64,000 nucleotides of DNA, from contig JAVJQK010000076.1 of NCBI GenBank assembly GCA_040218145.1, forward strand, positions 248,001-312,000, read 5' to 3'. Origin of the DNA: Sandaracinaceae bacterium (GTDB lineage Bacteria > Myxococcota_A > Polyangia > Polyangiales > Sandaracinaceae). The translations under genes and the position numbers were made by a program. Positions 45,105 through 53,382 of this stretch are shown here, in pieces. Position 1 is the first letter of the stretch; each line of letters starts with the position of its first letter. A model generated the notes under the pieces. The model had not been told where the DNA came from and did no database searches. It saw only the letters and a program-made list of their open reading frames with translations.

Positions 45105-45469
45105 GGCATCGACAGGCTGCACCCCTCCCAGCGGCACTCCGGGAGGTAGACGCGACACAGATCGTCACCCACGGCGCGCCGACAGGCCACCCAGTCCGCG
45201 ACCGTGGCGTGGCACTCCGGGTCGTCTTCGCGGTTCAGCCGGTGCGTCATGCATTCGAGCGGGCTGTACGGGCTTCTGGAGAAGCCGTCGCATTCGAGGG
45301 CTGGGCGGTCGGGAAAGCCCTCGCTGGCCGCGTGCCACTCGCACATCAGCCGATATTCTTCGTCGCTGAGGTCTGCAAGGACTGCATCGTTGTCGAGAGG
45401 GGCCTCTCCGATGGAGTCGTAGCAGCCGCCCCCCATAAGTAGTGCAAAGATGACTACATAGCGGGACAT
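45101..45469 (-). CDS. small Cys-containing lipoprotein
   Basis: A 122-residue exported lipoprotein. The signal peptide MSRYVVIFALLMGGGC has its lipobox cysteine at position 16. The mature part has well-spaced cysteines (LMCEW, LECD, LECMTH, PECHATVADWVACRR, LPECRWEGC), suggesting several disulphides. It resembles the tail of other Cys-rich lipoproteins in this window. It overlaps the end of the upstream Cys-rich gene by 16 bp, so the three minus-strand genes are coupled. Function unknown. Confidence 0.75.
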   Translation of the reverse strand: MSRYVVIFALLMGGGCYDSIGEAPLDNDAVLADLSDEEYRLMCEWHAASEGFPDRPALECDGFSRSPYSPLECMTHRLNREDDPECHATVADWVACRRAVGDDLCRVYLPECRWEGCSLSMP

Positions 45470-47100
45470 GATGTACCTGTGGTGTTGGCGTTGCTTGCAT
45501 TGTGCCAACACACCGCCGTGCCTGCAGGGCAGGCATGCTGGACTGAGGTGTGACCGGGCTCTGCCCTGTTGAACGGCCAGCACCCGAATCCAGTCGTGTA
45601 GCCTGCGTCGGGGCGGCAATACTGGGCTGGTGCGCAGTCTGCGTGGCTGTTGGAGTCGGCGCATGCCCGTCTGCCAATGCCACAGTGATCAGCCGATGCC
45701 GAACTGGCGGTGAGCCCGCCGCCGCCGGAGTTGTTGTCGAACGCCCACACGCAGTAAGGGTCGGCCGCTTCGCAGACGATGTCGCCGCCGTTGCAGCGTT
45801 CGACCCCGGCGACGGTGAAGCTCGAGGGGCACTGGGGGTCCGTGAAGCTGCACGAGCCGGGGACGAAGTCCTCGTCGACGTTCTCGTCGCAGTCGTTGTT
45901 GACGCCATCACAGACGTCGGGCTCGCCGCTGACGTCTTCGACCGGGAGGCACTCGTCGCCGCGATCGGTGCACACCCACTCGGTTTCCACCTCGCAGCTC
46001 GGGCGTGGGCAGGCCCCGTCTTCGTTGCACGGCGGGCGGCAGACGCCGCCGCGCACGACGCGGTCACCGCAGCACTCGTAGTTGGCGCTGGCGGACGCGC
46101 CTTCCTCCACGCACGCGTTGCAGGTGTTGCCGGCGGGATCGCAGTACTGGTTGCGGCAGCAGTCGCCGTCGGTCTCGCAGTCGGCGCCGTCGACGCCGCA
46201 GCACGTGCCGGTCCAACGGGGGCGGCCGTCGGGGCCCGTGGAGGAGGGTGTGCCCGAGAGCGAGCGACACTCGTTGTTCGGGTCGCAGCAGGCGTAGGGC
46301 TCCGAACCGAGGTACGCGGGGCACCCGGGCTTGAACGGGTCCGCGGCGCATTCTGCGTCCATCTCCGGGTCCGGCAGCCGGCTCTCGCACTCGGCGTTTC
46401 GCTGTACGCACACGGTACAGAAGCCTGTCTCGCAGGTGGTGCTTCCGCCACCGGACTCGCAGTTGGGGCAGTCGAGGTCGTTGGCGCATGGACGGAGGCA
46501 ACGGAGGGTGTTGTTGCGGTTGGGATCCGCCGCGCACTGGGTCCCGGGCTCGCACACCGCGCAACCGGCCTGACCCCAGTTCGCGTCGCAGAGGCCGCCT
46601 TCGCGCACGGGAGGCAGGCAGACGCCGTCCCAGCCGGCGTAGTAGCTGCCGGAGGGGCGCTCGGCGTTGGAGGGGCACTCCGGGGCGGCGCTGTCCTTGA
46701 ACGGCCTGCAGAAGAGTCCGGTGGCGCAGGTGTTGACGTGCGGACTGGGCTGGCAGCGGGCCAGCGCCGGTTGGGCGACGTCGACGCAGGTGCCCAGCCC
46801 GCCGCTCTCGAAGAGGCAGCTCAAGGGGGAGGGGCAGAGGATCGCGCTGCCACCGAGGAGCGCCTCGTCGCACGGGTCGACGACGCAGGTCTGGCCGAGC
46901 GCCTCCTCGCGCGGGACCCGGTCGACGCAGAACTGGATGCAGGCGGGCAGCTGGTTCGCGGCGTCGCACATGCCCGGCGCGTCGCACGGCCGGGGTGAGG
47001 GGCTGCAGTCGTCGAAGGCCAGGAGCGGGAGGGCCATGAGGAGAACCCAGGGGGCTGCGAGGAGTGGGAGCCGTCGGCGCGGCCGCTTGCTGTCGGACAT
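45454..47100 (-). CDS. Cys-rich secreted protein with MopE-like motif
   Basis: A 548-residue exported protein. An N-terminal hydrophobic segment (LPLLAAPWVLLMALPLLAF) precedes a mature part with dozens of cysteines in EGF- or knottin-like spacings. It contains one DVCDGVNNDCDENVDEDF element, the metal-binding-type repeat found in MopE and many myxobacterial surface proteins. Disulphide-stabilised extracellular function is likely; no enzyme motif was seen. A 12-base G-run lies 63 bp upstream of its start and could vary expression. Confidence 0.78.
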   Translation of the reverse strand: MSDSKRPRRRLPLLAAPWVLLMALPLLAFDDCSPSPRPCDAPGMCDAANQLPACIQFCVDRVPREEALGQTCVVDPCDEALLGGSAILCPSPLSCLFESGGLGTCVDVAQPALARCQPSPHVNTCATGLFCRPFKDSAAPECPSNAERPSGSYYAGWDGVCLPPVREGGLCDANWGQAGCAVCEPGTQCAADPNRNNTLRCLRPCANDLDCPNCESGGGSTTCETGFCTVCVQRNAECESRLPDPEMDAECAADPFKPGCPAYLGSEPYACCDPNNECRSLSGTPSSTGPDGRPRWTGTCCGVDGADCETDGDCCRNQYCDPAGNTCNACVEEGASASANYECCGDRVVRGGVCRPPCNEDGACPRPSCEVETEWVCTDRGDECLPVEDVSGEPDVCDGVNNDCDENVDEDFVPGSCSFTDPQCPSSFTVAGVERCNGGDIVCEAADPYCVWAFDNNSGGGGLTASSASADHCGIGRRACADSNSHADCAPAQYCRPDAGYTTGFGCWPFNRAEPGHTSVQHACPAGTAVCWHNASNANTTGTSCPAM

Positions 47101-47162
47101 CGTCGTGTTGCCTTCCTGCGAGAACGTGACGTGCGCACGTTTCGAGGACGGTCATACACGGC

Positions 47163-47174
47163 GGGGGGGGGGGG
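47163..47174. repeat. G12 homopolymer upstream of the Cys-rich gene
   Basis: Twelve consecutive G residues lie 63 bp upstream of the ATG at 47100, in the 144-bp gap to the preceding minus-strand gene. Tracts of this kind slip during replication and can switch promoters. A base-calling error in length is also possible. Confidence 0.8.
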
Positions 47175-47244
47175 CTGTCAAGCGGAGATGCCATCTCTCT
47201 GTTCGGGAGAGCCCCGTTGGATCGCAAGGCTCGGTTGGCCCGCG

Positions 47245-49557
47245 TCAGGCGAGCATGGCGTGCTCGGCGTAGTCCTCGAAGGCGATGGGGCCGAGCATGG
47301 GGTCGGGGACGCCGAAGGCGTTGACGAGGGCGACGGCGTGCGCGCGGACGGCGGCGCACTGGCGGCCGAAGAGCTTGCGGAGGGCGCGGGCTTTGCGACC
47401 GTCGAGGTAGTCGTTCTCGAGGTACCAGCCGACGTCGGTGTGCAGGCGCCAGATGGACCACAGGGCGCGGAGGGACTCGAGGGCGTCCTTCTCGGGGCCG
47501 TCGGGCTGGGCCTCGATGGCCTCGAGGAAGCAGGCGTGCACGTGCTCCTCGACGTGGGCGTGGGCGAGGGCGACGCAGTGATCTTGCACCTCGGTGAAGG
47601 CGTCGAAGGCGTCCATGCCGGCGTCGGTGCGCTTCTTCAGGCGGCGCGCGGCGGAGACGAGGAGGTTGTGGGTGCGGTAGCGCAGGGCGTCGCGGTGGAA
47701 GTCGGCGCTCTTGAGGTGCTCGTCGTCGGTGCGGCGCTTGTTGACCGGGTTCTGCTCGAGGAGGGCGCGCTTGGCGCGCTCGCCGATCTCGGAGAGGAGG
47801 GTGCCGAGGAGATCGTCCGAGAGCTGCTTGGCGAAGCCGGTGAGCAGGCTCTTGGCGAGGAGCTGGAGGAGCACGGTGTTGTCGCCCTCGAAGGTGGCGA
47901 AGACGTCGACGTCGCGGCGCATCTGCGAGATGCGGTTGAGGGTCAAGAAGCCCATGCCGCCGCAGCACTCGCGCGCGGCCTGGCAGGCGTCGATGCCGTG
48001 CCAGGTGGCGAGCGCCTTGACGCCCGCCGCGAGCGCCTCGATCTCGCGGGTGTCCTCGCCCTCGTGGGCCGACCAGCGGGCTTGCAGGTCCGCGGCCGCG
48101 AAGTGGTGGGCGTACGCGCTCGCGAGCCACGGCATGAGGCGCTGCTGGTGCGCGGGGTAGTCGAGCACGCTCTGCTCGGCCTCGCCCGCCGGGCCGAACT
48201 GGCGGCGGAGCGCGCCGTAGCGGATGGCGGTGGCGAGCGCGACCTTGGACGCGCTGACGGCGGCGGCGCCGACGCTGATGCGGCCGCCGACGAGGGTGCC
48301 GAGCATGGTGAAGAAGCGGCGCGAGGGGTTGGCGATGGGGCTGTCGTAGGTGCCGTCCTCGGCCACGCTGGCGTAGCGGTCGAGGAGCTCCTCGCGCGGG
48401 ACCTGGACGTGGTCGAACCAGAGACGGCCGTTGTCGACGCCGTTGAGGCCCATCTTGTGGCCGCAGTCCTCGACCGCGACGCCCGGGAGCAGCTTGCCTT
48501 CCTCGTCGCGGATGGGCACGTAGAAGGCGTGCACGCCGTGGCCCTCCCCCTGGGTCTCGAGCTGGGCGAAGACGACCATCGCGCGGCCGTGGAGGGCGGC
48601 GTTGCCGATCCACTCCTTGCGCGCGGAGACGCTCGGGGTGTGGAGCACGAAGACGCCTTGCTCGGCGTCGTAGGCGGCGACGGTCTCGAGGTCGCGCACG
48701 TTCGAGCCGTGGCCGAGCTCGGTCATCGCGAAGCCGCCGAGCAGCTCGCCCTTGCCGATGGCGGGCAAGAGGCGCGCGTGGTGCCGCTCGCTGCCGAGGT
48801 TGGCGATGGCGCCGCCGAAGAGGCCGAACTGCACGCCGAGCTTCACGACGAGGGAGAGGTCGTGCATGCCGAGCGCCTCGAAGGTCTTGACGAAGCGCGC
48901 GTTGGAGGCCTCGCCGCCTTGGGCCTCGGGGTAGCTGAGCGCGCCGATGCCCTCTTCGGTGAGCACCTGGAGCTGCTCGAGGATGCGCGCGCGGTTCTGC
49001 GCCGTGGGCAGGCCGTGGTGGATCGCGAGTCGGGGGTCGACGACCAGCGCCCGCACGCGCTCCCACTCCTCGTGGTGCGCGCCGTCGAGGACGCGCGTCA
49101 TCGCGTCGACCGCGAAGGGCGGCTCGGGCTCCCGGAAGTCCTGCCGCACGGGCGGGCGCTCCTCGAAGAAGTGCCGCGCGACCTCGCGGCTCTGGATGCC
49201 GAGGGCCGACTCGACCTCCTCGAGCGCGCGCCGGTTCGCGCCGTCCGTCTCGCCTTCGAGCTTCGCGATCGCGCAGCCGAGGTCGACCAGGCTCCCGCGC
49301 GTCTCCGCGTCGAGCCGCCCGGCCCGCTCGCGCACGAAGCGGAAGAGCCGGAGCAGATCGGTCGAAGACGGAGGCGCCTCGGGATCCAGCCACGCGTCGA
49401 GCGCCTCCTGGTGGGCGCCCGGCATGTGGGCCCGCGCCGCGTCGCGGATGGCGCGGATCTCCTCGGCGCGCAGGGCGCCGTCCGCCCACGCCACGTACAG
49501 CAGCGGCGTCATGGCGGTCAGCTCGGGGTGTCGCGTCAGGGAGTCGATGGCGGCCAT
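47245..49557 (-). CDS. acyl-CoA oxidase/dehydrogenase with TerB-like N-terminus
   Basis: A 770-residue flavoprotein of the acyl-CoA oxidase (ACOX) type, which oxidises fatty acyl-CoA at the alpha-beta bond. Family features are GGFAMTELGHGSNVRDLETVA, the segment GVAVEDCGHKMGLNGVDNGRL, the GGMGFLTLNR flavin-contact region and VFATFEGDNTVLLQLLAKSLL. About 90 residues before the oxidase fold form a TerB-like helical domain (LLYVAWADGALRAEEIRAIRDA). This fusion is unusual. It could act in beta-oxidation; no other beta-oxidation genes adjoin it. Confidence 0.88.
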   Translation of the reverse strand: MAAIDSLTRHPELTAMTPLLYVAWADGALRAEEIRAIRDAARAHMPGAHQEALDAWLDPEAPPSSTDLLRLFRFVRERAGRLDAETRGSLVDLGCAIAKLEGETDGANRRALEEVESALGIQSREVARHFFEERPPVRQDFREPEPPFAVDAMTRVLDGAHHEEWERVRALVVDPRLAIHHGLPTAQNRARILEQLQVLTEEGIGALSYPEAQGGEASNARFVKTFEALGMHDLSLVVKLGVQFGLFGGAIANLGSERHHARLLPAIGKGELLGGFAMTELGHGSNVRDLETVAAYDAEQGVFVLHTPSVSARKEWIGNAALHGRAMVVFAQLETQGEGHGVHAFYVPIRDEEGKLLPGVAVEDCGHKMGLNGVDNGRLWFDHVQVPREELLDRYASVAEDGTYDSPIANPSRRFFTMLGTLVGGRISVGAAAVSASKVALATAIRYGALRRQFGPAGEAEQSVLDYPAHQQRLMPWLASAYAHHFAAADLQARWSAHEGEDTREIEALAAGVKALATWHGIDACQAARECCGGMGFLTLNRISQMRRDVDVFATFEGDNTVLLQLLAKSLLTGFAKQLSDDLLGTLLSEIGERAKRALLEQNPVNKRRTDDEHLKSADFHRDALRYRTHNLLVSAARRLKKRTDAGMDAFDAFTEVQDHCVALAHAHVEEHVHACFLEAIEAQPDGPEKDALESLRALWSIWRLHTDVGWYLENDYLDGRKARALRKLFGRQCAAVRAHAVALVNAFGVPDPMLGPIAFEDYAEHAMLA

Positions 49558-49595
49558 GCCGCTACCGTAGATCCAGACGCCCTCGCGGGAACACC

Positions 49596-49717
49596 GCTAC
49601 TCACAGACGCTGGCCACGCAGCGGCGCGCGTCGTTCGAGACGGCCTTCCGCGGAGAGACCGCGACTCGCAGCCGCGGGCCACGCCGAGCGTCGTCCAGAC
49701 GCCCTCCCCTCACGCCG
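49596..49717 (-). pseudogene. degenerate tandem copies of the 3' end of the next lipoprotein gene
   Basis: On the minus strand, 49596-49640 reads almost like the last 14 codons of the gene ending at 49718 (ARRCVASVCE plus TAG, against ARRCVAGVCE plus TAG). A more decayed copy begins at 49661. The three start points are 65 and 56 bp apart. They look like remnants of tandem duplication of the gene tail. Confidence 0.65.
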
Positions 49718-50233
49718 CTACTCGCAGACGCCGGCCACGCAGCGGCGGGCGTCGTCGAGGCAGTGGCCGTCCGGGGACGACGGGGCGCAGAGCGGCTCGC
49801 ACGCGCCGGCGAGGCAGACCGCGTCGAGGGGGCAGAGACCGAACGGGGTCGCGGGGGTGCAGGGCTCGACGTGGGTCTCGGCGCCGGTCGCGATGAAGCG
49901 GAGGCGGCTGGGCGTGTCCTCGAGCTCGAAGGCCACGAGGCAGCGGCGGCGCGCTCCGTCGAGCAGGCCCTCGCACGCGCCGAGGCCGGGGTCGGGCGCC
50001 GCGCGGTGGAGCGCGCCGCGCCGGCTGGTCAGCTCGAATTGCTCGGGGCCGGATGGGAGGCCCGACGCGCCTCCGAGCTCCACCACGAGCGCGAGCCGGG
50101 CGGGGGTCTGCCACCAGGCGGTGCGGATCGCGAGCGGCGGGGCGTCGTGGTGCTCGACAGCACCGTGGGGAGCGGCGTGGCTGGACGCGCAGCCGAGCGC
50201 GAGGGCCATCGTGATGGGGATCCAGATCTGCAT
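49718..50233 (-). CDS. Cys-containing lipoprotein
   Basis: A 171-residue lipoprotein with the lipobox ALGC (cysteine 15). After an immunoglobulin-like beta-rich stretch (LALVVELGGASGLPSGPEQFE), the C-terminus is Cys-rich (HVEPCTPATPFGLCPLDAVC, then CLDDARRCVAGVCE). That motif resembles the short Cys modules that describe binding or anchoring domains in myxobacterial proteins. The ATG at 50233 is chosen because GGAGG lies 8 bp upstream. It is divergent from the AraC gene. Function unknown. Confidence 0.7.
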   Translation of the reverse strand: MQIWIPITMALALGCASSHAAPHGAVEHHDAPPLAIRTAWWQTPARLALVVELGGASGLPSGPEQFELTSRRGALHRAAPDPGLGACEGLLDGARRRCLVAFELEDTPSRLRFIATGAETHVEPCTPATPFGLCPLDAVCLAGACEPLCAPSSPDGHCLDDARRCVAGVCE

Positions 50234-50400
50234 TTTCGTCACCTCCGCGGGGAGGCAGAGCGAGCGGCGTGCCGGAGGCGGAGCGTGTGATCACGGGGAC
50301 TTGCGGCGTCGGATCGGCGGGGGTGGCGGGCTGTGGGGTGGCGGCCGCCAGGGATTCGCCTGACTGGCACGGTTTTCTCGCGCTCTCTACGCTGGGCCGC

Positions 50401-51153
50401 GTGCAGCTCCCCGAGGCCGCCCCGCTCTCGCTCTGGCCCTCGCGCCTCGCCGTGCAGACGACGGGCGACGCGTCTGCGGGGCACGCGCACCACACCATCC
50501 ACCTCGTGCTCGCGCGCGAGGGGCGGCTGGGGCTGCGGCTCGACGGGTCGGAGCGCGGGGCGCACGCGGGGCTGCTGACGCCGCCGGATCTGCCGCACGC
50601 CATCGACGGCGCGGGGCGCACGGTGCTGCTGCTGTTCATCGACCCGGAGTCCCGGCCCGGTCGGAGGCTGCGCTCGTCGCTCGACGGGGTGCGCACGTTC
50701 GACGACGCGGAGCGGGACGCGCTCCTGGAGGGGCTCGCGCCGACGCCGACCTCGAGCCAGCTCGACGCCTGGGCGCGCGGGGTGCTCGATCGGCTGGCGG
50801 GGGAGGAGCCGCTCGCGCCGATGCACCCGAAGGTGCGCGCGCTGCTCGAGACGCTGCGGGCGCTGCCGCCGGACGCGGACACGTCCCTCGAGGCGCTCGC
50901 GGCGGAGGCGGCGCTGTCGCCGTCGCGGCTGATGCACGCCTTCACGGAGTCGGTGGGGATCCCGTTGCGGCCCTACGTGCGCTGGCTGCGGCTGCAGCGC
51001 GCGGCGACGGCGATCGTGACCGGCACGCCGCTCTCGCTCGCGGCGGCGGAGGCCGGCTTCTCGGACGCGGCGCACATGAGCCGCACGTTCAAGCAGATGT
51101 TCGGCATGACTCCGTCCGCGCTGCAGCGCCGCAGCCCCGCAGCGTCGAGGTAG
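50401..51153 (+). CDS. AraC-family transcriptional regulator
   Basis: A 250-residue protein. The N-terminal cupin-like sensor (HAHHTIHLVLAREGRLGLRL, then LLTPPDLPHAIDG) precedes a C-terminal AraC double HTH (TSLEALAAEAALSPSRLMHA and LSLAAAEAGFSDAAHMSRTF, ending FGMTPSALQRR). The GTG at 50401 starts in front of the cupin. The frame extends back to 50269, but that part lacks domain features. The target genes are not obvious; it is divergent from a Cys-containing lipoprotein gene 170 bp away. Confidence 0.9.
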   Translation: MQLPEAAPLSLWPSRLAVQTTGDASAGHAHHTIHLVLAREGRLGLRLDGSERGAHAGLLTPPDLPHAIDGAGRTVLLLFIDPESRPGRRLRSSLDGVRTFDDAERDALLEGLAPTPTSSQLDAWARGVLDRLAGEEPLAPMHPKVRALLETLRALPPDADTSLEALAAEAALSPSRLMHAFTESVGIPLRPYVRWLRLQRAATAIVTGTPLSLAAAEAGFSDAAHMSRTFKQMFGMTPSALQRRSPAASR

Positions 51154-51209
51154 GGATCCGCAGCCAGTCCGTTCAAGCTCGGCCCGGCCCCGGCCCGCAA
51201 GCTTCAGGC

Positions 51210-51575
51210 ATGTCGACCGAAGGACTCCTCGCCGGCCAGCGCGCCGACTACCCGCTCAACCACGCGAGCCGCGCCAACCTGGTGCTGCACGTGCTGACGG
51301 TGCCGCTCTTTCAGCTCGGCACGCTCGCGCCGCTGATCGCGCTGATCGTGGGGTCGCCCTGGCTCGCGCTCGGCGCGCTGGCCATGCCGCTCGCGATGGC
51401 CTTCCAGGCGCGCGGGCACGCGCTCGAGGTCAACCCGCCCAAGCCCTTCACCGGGCCGCTGAACGTGGCCGCGCGCATCTTCGCCGAGCAGTGGATCACC
51501 TTCCCGCGCTTCGTGCTCGGGGGCGGCTTCGCGCGGGCGTGGCGCGGTCGGTCGGAGGAGGTCAGCCCGGCCTGA
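51210..51575 (+). CDS. Mpo1/YGL010W-like (DUF962) membrane protein
   Basis: A 121-residue protein with the start YPLNHASRANLVLHVLTVPL, two hydrophobic helices (LAPLIALIVGSPWLALGALAM) and the stretch FQARGHALEVNPPKPFTGPL. These resemble the histidine-containing Mpo1/DUF962 family, whose yeast member is an iron-dependent fatty-acid alpha-oxidation dioxygenase. The match is moderate, and the biochemical role here is not established. It is convergent with, and overlaps by 14 bp, the lipoprotein gene downstream. Confidence 0.6.
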   Translation: MSTEGLLAGQRADYPLNHASRANLVLHVLTVPLFQLGTLAPLIALIVGSPWLALGALAMPLAMAFQARGHALEVNPPKPFTGPLNVAARIFAEQWITFPRFVLGGGFARAWRGRSEEVSPA

Positions 51576-52461
51576 CGGTCAGGCGCACGCCCGCGTCGGT
51601 GCCGTCCTCGCGGGTGTAGCGGACCTCGTAGATGCCCGGCGCCGCGAGCACGGACTCGATCGAGCGCTGCATGGACGCGGTCTCGCCGGGCATGAGCCGG
51701 CTCCAGCTGTTGTCGCGGAGCCCGTTGCCGAAGGTGAGGTCGAGCGCGGGCGCGGGCTGCCCGTTGACGGTCCAGGTGCCCGCCTCGAGCCCGGGCTCGA
51801 CCGGCTCGGCGCCGTCGTTCCGCACCGACAACCGCAGAAGAGTCTCGCCGCGCTCGCCCATGGTCGGCCGCGGCTCGGTCGCCTCCAGCCACCAGGAGAC
51901 GCCGCGCTCGTCGGGCGCGTTCTCGGTGACGATCACCCGGGTCTCGGCCCGCGCGCTCCCGTGCTCGTAGGCGATGACGTAGGCGCCCGGCTCAGGGAAG
52001 AGCGCCTCCCCGATCTCGCGGATGAGGGTGCCGCTGTCGCCCGGGGCGACCTCGCGCCACTCGCCCCCGCGCGGCCCGGTGGTGAAGAGCGCGACCGTCT
52101 CCGGGTCGCGGCGGCCGTTGACGAGGATCTGCTCCGACAGCGGCAGCTCGTCCATCTCCGCCCCGCTCCGGTTGGTGATCGTCAGACGCAAGCGAAAGTG
52201 CGGGCGGTCGTTGAGGATCAAGACGTCCGGCGTCGCGGCGAGCGCGACCTGCACGTCGTCGCCCGCCTCCCAGCGTGGCGCGAGCCCGTCGCGCTCCCGC
52301 TCCTCCTCGGTCTGGTCCGACAGCGGCGGCGCCTCCTGCTCCTCGGCCGGTTCCTCCTCGAGGGGCGCGGCGGGCGCGGTCTCGGTCTCGGGAGTGGCCG
52401 GCGGCTCGTCTCCCCCGCACGCGGTGGCGGAGAGGGCGAGGATCCAGATCAGGCTTCGCAT
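51562..52461 (-). CDS. beta-sandwich lipoprotein
   Basis: A 299-residue lipoprotein. The lipobox ATAC (cysteine 15) is followed by a Glu/Pro-rich tether (about 18-50). Two immunoglobulin-like repeats then follow (FRLRLTITNRSGAEMDEL...VNGRRDPETVA and LLRLSVRNDGAEPVEPGL...TVNGQPAPALD). The two halves align with each other, suggesting internal duplication. It probably acts at the cell surface. No catalytic motif was seen. Confidence 0.72.
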   Translation of the reverse strand: MRSLIWILALSATACGGDEPPATPETETAPAAPLEEEPAEEQEAPPLSDQTEEERERDGLAPRWEAGDDVQVALAATPDVLILNDRPHFRLRLTITNRSGAEMDELPLSEQILVNGRRDPETVALFTTGPRGGEWREVAPGDSGTLIREIGEALFPEPGAYVIAYEHGSARAETRVIVTENAPDERGVSWWLEATEPRPTMGERGETLLRLSVRNDGAEPVEPGLEAGTWTVNGQPAPALDLTFGNGLRDNSWSRLMPGETASMQRSIESVLAAPGIYEVRYTREDGTDAGVRLTVRPG

Positions 52462-52479
52462 GCGCGGAGGGTACTCCGC

Positions 52480-53199
52480 TCAGTCTTCGTCGTCGCGGCG
52501 CGACTCTTCGTCGCGGAGCTGCGCGAGGCGCTTCTGGAGCTGAGCCTGGGCCGCGGCGTGGTCGGGCAAGGTCGGCCTCGAGCCGCGGCGCTTGCGGTTG
52601 GCGCGCGGCGCGGCGGGCGTGGTGCTGCCCTGATGCGCGTGGGTGCGCTCGCGGATGGCGCGCTCGAGGCTCGAGAAGTCGATGATGCGGTGCGTCTTCA
52701 GGACGTCGTGCGCGAGCCACATGAGGTGCGCGCAGGCCTGCGGGGTGAGCGAGGGCGCGGCGAGGCGCGGCAGGGCGACGCTGCGGATGGCGCCCGGGTC
52801 GACGCCGTTGCGGAGCTCCACCGTGAGCAGCGCGGCCCCGGTCGCGCGGGCCACCGCCTCCGCGTCCGCGCCGTCCGGGAGCGCGACCGCGATGAGGAAG
52901 CGGGGCGTCCTCTTTCCCGTGGTCAGGCAGAGCGCGCGCCCGTGGGGGATCGCGCCGCCCTGCTCGGCGACCGTCTTGCTGAGCGCGGCCGGCACGCTGG
53001 GGCCGAGGAAGGTGGCCACCGTGCTGGCGACGCCGCGGTCCATCGCGCCGTCCGGGCCGACCGGCACGACCCAGGCGTCGCTCGTCGCGTCGAGGAGGGA
53101 GCGCTCGTGCACGACGATGTCGGGATCGTCGAAGCGCTCTCGCCACGCGGCCGCCATCTGGGCGTTCGCGTCGGTCAACACGACCTGGATCCCTCTCAT
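52480..53199 (-). CDS. macrodomain-like protein (probable ADP-ribose binding)
   Basis: A 239-residue protein whose first 170 residues match the macrodomain pattern: a short opening strand (GIQVVLTDANAQMAAAW), then ATSDAWVVPVGPDGAMDRGVA in place of the usual NxxN...GGGVA loop, and a long glycine-containing phosphate-binding segment near GAIPHGRALCLTTG. Macrodomains bind or hydrolyse ADP-ribose and its derivatives. The C-terminal tail is basic and disordered (RANRKRRGSRPTLP). The ATG at 53199 has GGAGG 5 bp upstream. An ADP-ribosylglycohydrolase lies about 9 kb away. Confidence 0.7.
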   Translation of the reverse strand: MRGIQVVLTDANAQMAAAWRERFDDPDIVVHERSLLDATSDAWVVPVGPDGAMDRGVASTVATFLGPSVPAALSKTVAEQGGAIPHGRALCLTTGKRTPRFLIAVALPDGADAEAVARATGAALLTVELRNGVDPGAIRSVALPRLAAPSLTPQACAHLMWLAHDVLKTHRIIDFSSLERAIRERTHAHQGSTTPAAPRANRKRRGSRPTLPDHAAAQAQLQKRLAQLRDEESRRDDED

Positions 53200-53382
53200 C
53201 GCCGCCTCCAACCCACCGCGGCTCCATTCAACCACGATTCGGGGGAGCGAGTGAATGGCCGCGGAGCCGCCGGTTCCCCCGGGATCCCCCGACGACGGCG
53301 CCGCGGCACCCTCTCCTACGGCGCCCCCCTCCCTTCCTTCCCCTTCCCTCCCGTCCGCATCAAGGCGCAGGGGCGGTGAGGG

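Noticed and set aside
46064-49489. A 1141-codon minus-strand frame across the acyl-CoA oxidase and Cys-rich genes
   Set aside because: It is a shifted frame of the acyl-CoA oxidase and Cys-rich protein genes with no domain features and a strongly Arg-biased composition.
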